DNA of 14,749 nt from Acidobacteriaceae bacterium (GTDB lineage Bacteria > Acidobacteriota > Terriglobia > Terriglobales > Acidobacteriaceae). Where the stretch lies: positions 268 to 15,016 of the forward strand of contig PLBD01000350.1 of assembly GCA_003135315.1 (NCBI GenBank), in the 5' to 3' direction. The translations under genes and the position numbers were made by a program. Numbering within the stretch: position 1 is the first letter of the stretch; each line of letters starts with the position of its first letter. Below are positions 11,654 to 14,749 of the stretch, one piece after another. The notes below the pieces were generated by a model. That model did not search any database. It was not told the DNA's origin and saw nothing but the letters and a program-made list of their open reading frames with translations.

Positions 11654-14029
11654 TCAGAAATTCGTGGTGAGACGCATGGAAAAACTGCGCGAAGGTCCGA
11701 TGGCGTTGCCGGAGAAAAGCCCGCCGAAGTCGATGACATTCAGCACATTCGTCAGGTTTTGCCCATCGATCTGAAAGCGCACGTTCATCTTGTCGGACTT
11801 GTAAACGTCGGCGCCGGCTGATGCGCTGAGCAGTAGCGAAGGGTAGATGCGACCACGGGCAAAATTGATCCTGCTGATCACCTGCGGGCCGTACTCCGCC
11901 AGCGCTTCCTGTTCGGTACCTTGGAAATCAAACGGCAACCCGGTGCCATATTGAACCCCGCCGGCAAACCAGAAGCGCGGCTTAACCTGATAGACCCAGC
12001 GCGTGAACAGCGTATTGCGCTGGTCCTGCGAATCGGGGAAGTGGCCGGTCAACTGGGCTAGAGCATCCTGCGCATTGGCACCGATGAATAAGCCTCCTGA
12101 CACTGGATTCCACGCGTTACCTACCATGTACGAGTAGCTGGCAAATCCAGAGATCTTGTGCCAGTTCGGTACCGTGATTTTTCCTTCCGCACCGTAGATG
12201 AGGGCTTTCTGAAACGCAATCGGAAAGCTGATGGTTGTGTTGTCGATTTGATCGTCGTCGGCGTAGTTGGCGACCTGGCGCAGGTAGTAGTTGACGTCGA
12301 GGCGAAGATTGTTGCCGAAAGCTTTGGACACGCCAGCTTCGTAGTAGTTGCCTTGCGAAGGGTACAGCGGCAGCTGAACGACGTCAGGATTAATGAGGTT
12401 CACCTCAAACGAAGTCGAAAGCAGCAGGTTCTCGAACGATGGCGTCTGGAAGACCCGGTCATATGAAAAGTGCGCCAACAGGCCGAGCTTCGGAAAATAG
12501 CGAGAAATTGCCAGGCGAGGTTCCACCGCCTGCTTGTTGACTACGAGTTGGTAATGGTCCCACCGCAGTCCTATGTTTGCCGTCCAGTTTCCCATGCGAA
12601 TCTGGTCCTGCACGAACGCTGACTGCTCCAGGTCTGGCCGCTGGCCCTGGCTGGGGTACGCTCCCGGGAAGCTGAACGTCAGCGCCGTGCCGGGGTCGAA
12701 CTGCGACGGGTCAGTGATGATGTAATTGAAATTTTCGTGCAAGAAGGTGTTGTCCGACTCGACGCCCATCTTCCATTCATTGCGCTCATGGTCGATAGTG
12801 ACCATCCCAACGAAATAGCCTTCGTTGAACCAGTTGTGCTGAAACAGAATGATGGGAGTGGACAGCGCGTTGGAGTAGAAGTCATTGCCGTTATTGCGCA
12901 ACATGCCGCGAAAATCGCCAACCACATTCGGGGAGAAAATGTGCCGGTAGGAGAGCGCGCCCATGGTTTCAAAATTGTTGGCATTTTGTTGCTGGCAGGG
13001 GGGGCCGGTCGTCTGGCCGGGCAGATAGCACCAGGTCTGCTGCACGATCTCGTTGGGAAGCTGATAGCGCGACAGCTCGTACCGGGCGATGAAGTTGATC
13101 CGGTCATTGGGCGTCAAATCGCGCTGATAGTTGACGGAAAAATCGCCGATGGTTCCGGTGTTGGTGTAATTTTCCGGGACTACAGGGTTCAGATAGTGGG
13201 CCGTTTCGGCTCCGGAAGCGCTAAAGCCGAAAACATTCTTGCCCCACGCATACTGCATCTGCGCAAACGCGCCAGCTGAGTCGTAGCTGCCTCCGGACAA
13301 TACGAACTGCCCGTGCAGGCCGGGTTGTGGATCACGCAGCGTGTTGACCTCGACCACGCCGCCCATTTTCCGGCCGTACTCGGCGGGAAATCCCGCAGTG
13401 TAGATGGTCATCGAATCGACATCGTTTGCGCCGATCTCGGGGCCGAAGCTGGGAGAGCGGTTGTCGGTCAGCGGAATGCCGTCAACCACGAACTGCGTCT
13501 GATATTCCGAGCCGCGCGGATGCAACACAGCGTTGCCTTCATAGAGCCAGCCCGGCTGAGTGTTCACGAGGTCCTGGATCGACCGGCCCGGCAGGGATGT
13601 CAATCGATCCTGAATCGCCGCAGTTCCAATCTCGTTCACCGACCCGGCCTGATCGGGATCCAGCAGCGTTCCCTGCCCCTTCACCGTCACCGACTCCTGT
13701 ACTGCGGCCACTTTCAGTTTGATCGCGTAATCGATGGGGATGGTCGAATGAACGTTGACCGACTCCGAAACTGAAACGAAGCCGGGTTGCTCGATGTTGA
13801 GCTGGTAGATTCCGTAGGCAAGGCGCTGCACGCTGAGCGTCCCCTGATCGCTGGTGGTCAGGGAGTTCCGGTATTGATTTGCTTCGCTGCTGATCTGAAT
13901 GGTGGTTTTCACGCCGAGGCCGGCCGGATCGGTTACCGTAAGACGCAGTTCGCCCCTGTTGCTTTGCGCGAAGGCGGCGACCACGGCCAGGACCACACAA
14001 AGCAAAACGCCACACCGGATCTTACCCAT
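11654..14029 (-). CDS. TonB-dependent outer-membrane receptor with N-terminal carboxypeptidase-regulatory domain
   Basis: The protein has 791 residues. A signal peptide (MGKIRCGVLLCVVLAVVAAF, cut near AFA-QS) is followed by a CarboxypepD-reg-like beta-sandwich (about 24-105: ELRLTVTDPAGLGVKTTIQI...YGIYQLNIEQPGF). Then comes the plug (about 120-235: SLPGRSIQDLVNTQPGW, FVVDGIPLTD, IYTAGFPAEYGRKMGGVVEV) and a beta-barrel ending in phenylalanine (RLTTNF), as outer-membrane barrels do. This layout is the Oar-like type abundant in Acidobacteriota and Bacteroidota; the ligand is unknown. I use the ATG at 14029 that starts the signal peptide; the ATG at 14074 would add 15 residues in front of it. It is shorter than typical Oar proteins (about 1000) but looks complete. 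Confidence 0.92.
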   Translation of the reverse strand: MGKIRCGVLLCVVLAVVAAFAQSNRGELRLTVTDPAGLGVKTTIQISSEANQYRNSLTTSDQGTLSVQRLAYGIYQLNIEQPGFVSVSESVNVHSTIPIDYAIKLKVAAVQESVTVKGQGTLLDPDQAGSVNEIGTAAIQDRLTSLPGRSIQDLVNTQPGWLYEGNAVLHPRGSEYQTQFVVDGIPLTDNRSPSFGPEIGANDVDSMTIYTAGFPAEYGRKMGGVVEVNTLRDPQPGLHGQFVLSGGSYDSAGAFAQMQYAWGKNVFGFSASGAETAHYLNPVVPENYTNTGTIGDFSVNYQRDLTPNDRINFIARYELSRYQLPNEIVQQTWCYLPGQTTGPPCQQQNANNFETMGALSYRHIFSPNVVGDFRGMLRNNGNDFYSNALSTPIILFQHNWFNEGYFVGMVTIDHERNEWKMGVESDNTFLHENFNYIITDPSQFDPGTALTFSFPGAYPSQGQRPDLEQSAFVQDQIRMGNWTANIGLRWDHYQLVVNKQAVEPRLAISRYFPKLGLLAHFSYDRVFQTPSFENLLLSTSFEVNLINPDVVQLPLYPSQGNYYEAGVSKAFGNNLRLDVNYYLRQVANYADDDQIDNTTISFPIAFQKALIYGAEGKITVPNWHKISGFASYSYMVGNAWNPVSGGLFIGANAQDALAQLTGHFPDSQDQRNTLFTRWVYQVKPRFWFAGGVQYGTGLPFDFQGTEQEALAEYGPQVISRINFARGRIYPSLLLSASAGADVYKSDKMNVRFQIDGQNLTNVLNVIDFGGLFSGNAIGPSRSFSMRLTTNF

Positions 14030-14237
14030 AGAAGATTGACCTGAAACCCTTGTCCCCAGACTGCAGTTCAGCACGGAAGCATCGTTCGGCTACGTTAGAA
14101 TATTCCCCGGACGGCGGATTTGTTCACGGTTAATCGTGCGGGCGGCTTGTGCGACGCAAAGAGATGTTCTTTTCGACAAGAAAAGGCTGAACAAAACGTT
14201 CGCAGCAGGAATTTACCATCGTAGGGAACAGCCAGGA
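14030..14237. promoter_or_regulatory. Divergent intergenic region between receptor and sigma-factor genes
   Basis: These 208 bases must hold both promoters. For the receptor (minus strand) a weak pair is possible: TGAACA (complement of 14121-14126) and TATTCT (complement of 14097-14102), 18 bases apart. For the sigma gene I see no convincing sigma-70 boxes. AGGGAA at 14223-14228 may be its ribosome site. No strong palindrome or terminator is seen. Confidence 0.3.
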
Positions 14238-14749
14238 GTGACATCTGATTTCTCCAACCCGGCAATAGAGCTGGCTCTCTCTCCTGCGGAATGCCGGGAG
14301 AACAGAGTCGCTTGTTCTGAACACGAAGAACAAGTCATCGCCTTGTTCGACCAGCTTCGGGCCCCACTTCTTCGCTACGCGCTCTCCATCGGTTTGTCCA
14401 GCGCCGACGGCGAGGAGATTATCCAGGAAGCGTTTCTTTCTCTCTTTCAGCATTTGCGGCAGGGGCGCGCTCGCCACAACCTGCGCGGCTGGCTTTTCCG
14501 GGTAGTTCACAACCTTTCCCTGAAAAGAATGTCGAGAAATAAACGAAGCGGCGACGTGTTCGGGGTGGCCGGCAGTCTGGCGGAGTTCCATCTCGATTCC
14601 CGCCCCAATCCGGAAGAACAGGCGAGCTTCAGCCAGCGACAGGCGAGGCTGCTGGCGGTCCTGCGCGCCTTGCCTGCCCAGGACCAGCATTGCCTTCGCC
14701 TGCGCGCGGAGGGGTTGCGATACCGCGAGATCGCCGAAGTGCTTGGTAT
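14238..14749 (+). CDS. ECF RNA polymerase sigma factor, 3' end outside the window
   Basis: The frame is open to the window end, giving 170 codons. Region 2 spans about 33-110: QVIALFDQLRAPLLRYALS, the core-binding helix with EEIIQEAFLSLFQHL, then LRGWLFRVVHNLSLKRM. A linker with RPNPEEQ leads to region 4 (from about 135): LRALPAQDQHCLRLRAEGLRYREIAEVLG, the start of the -35-binding HTH. This is a standard ECF sigma-70 layout, which directs RNA polymerase to a small regulon. GTG 14238 is my choice of start, with AGGGAA about 10 bases upstream; the frame stays open further up, so the start is uncertain. No anti-sigma gene is visible. The divergent TonB receptor is a plausible target but this is not shown. 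Confidence 0.85.
   Translation, partial: MTSDFSNPAIELALSPAECRENRVACSEHEEQVIALFDQLRAPLLRYALSIGLSSADGEEIIQEAFLSLFQHLRQGRARHNLRGWLFRVVHNLSLKRMSRNKRSGDVFGVAGSLAEFHLDSRPNPEEQASFSQRQARLLAVLRALPAQDQHCLRLRAEGLRYREIAEVLG

Noticed and set aside
12737..13279. Plus-strand ORF of 180 codons, and plus-strand ORFs at 13313-13774 and 13426-13722
   Set aside because: All are antisense to the TonB receptor, whose signal peptide, plug and barrel are continuous through these positions.
14130..14690. Minus-strand ORF of 186 codons at the right end
   Set aside because: It is opposite a clear ECF sigma factor reading frame and has no recognisable domain.
1..14749. CRISPR array or rRNA genes
   Set aside because: No regularly spaced direct repeats and no rRNA-like stretches were seen anywhere in the window.

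Overview
The window looks like part of an Acidobacteriota chromosome (Terriglobia-like). This is inferred from an Oar-style TonB-dependent receptor with an N-terminal carboxypeptidase-regulatory domain, from compound palindromic intergenic repeats of a kind I associate with that phylum, and from the general protein character. No rRNA or other phylogenetic marker is present, so the assignment is tentative.

Region A (1-2200) is accessory DNA, visibly more AT-rich than what follows. It opens with the frameshifted 5' end of an IS1-type transposase gene on the minus strand. A 309-base non-coding stretch follows. It holds two promoter/operator pairs with nearly identical TGTGA-N8-TCACA palindromes and a tRNA-like sequence between them. 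Next come three tightly packed plus-strand genes: a HI1419-type RelE/HigB toxin, a HI1420-type HTH antitoxin with an unusual tail of about 110 residues, and a DUF3467-like protein. A toxin gene, an antitoxin with a long C-terminal extension and a small possibly SecB-like third protein recall toxin-antitoxin-chaperone (TAC) modules; this is the most interesting hypothesis here. A small minus-strand gene of unknown function faces them. A 16-bp direct repeat (15/16) brackets the block.

Region B (2228-11507) is one co-directional surface-polysaccharide locus of higher GC. It encodes an ABC-2 exporter (permease, and an ATPase without a C-terminal sugar-binding domain), a GT4 glycosyltransferase, a polytopic membrane protein of unknown function, a double-GT4 fusion, a SAM methyltransferase, another GT4 and a GT2 enzyme. 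The expected logic is assembly of a glycan on a lipid carrier at the cytoplasmic face by the GTs, optional methylation, and export by the ABC transporter. A strong hairpin precedes the first gene.

Region C (11508-11626) is a 119-bp MITE-like element. It has 15-bp terminal inverted repeats and two internal perfect hairpins, giving a cloverleaf-like fold, and it lies between convergent genes.

Region D (11654-14749) has a TonB-dependent receptor on the minus strand and, divergently, the 5' part of an ECF sigma factor gene that runs off the window end. They share a 208-base intergenic region.
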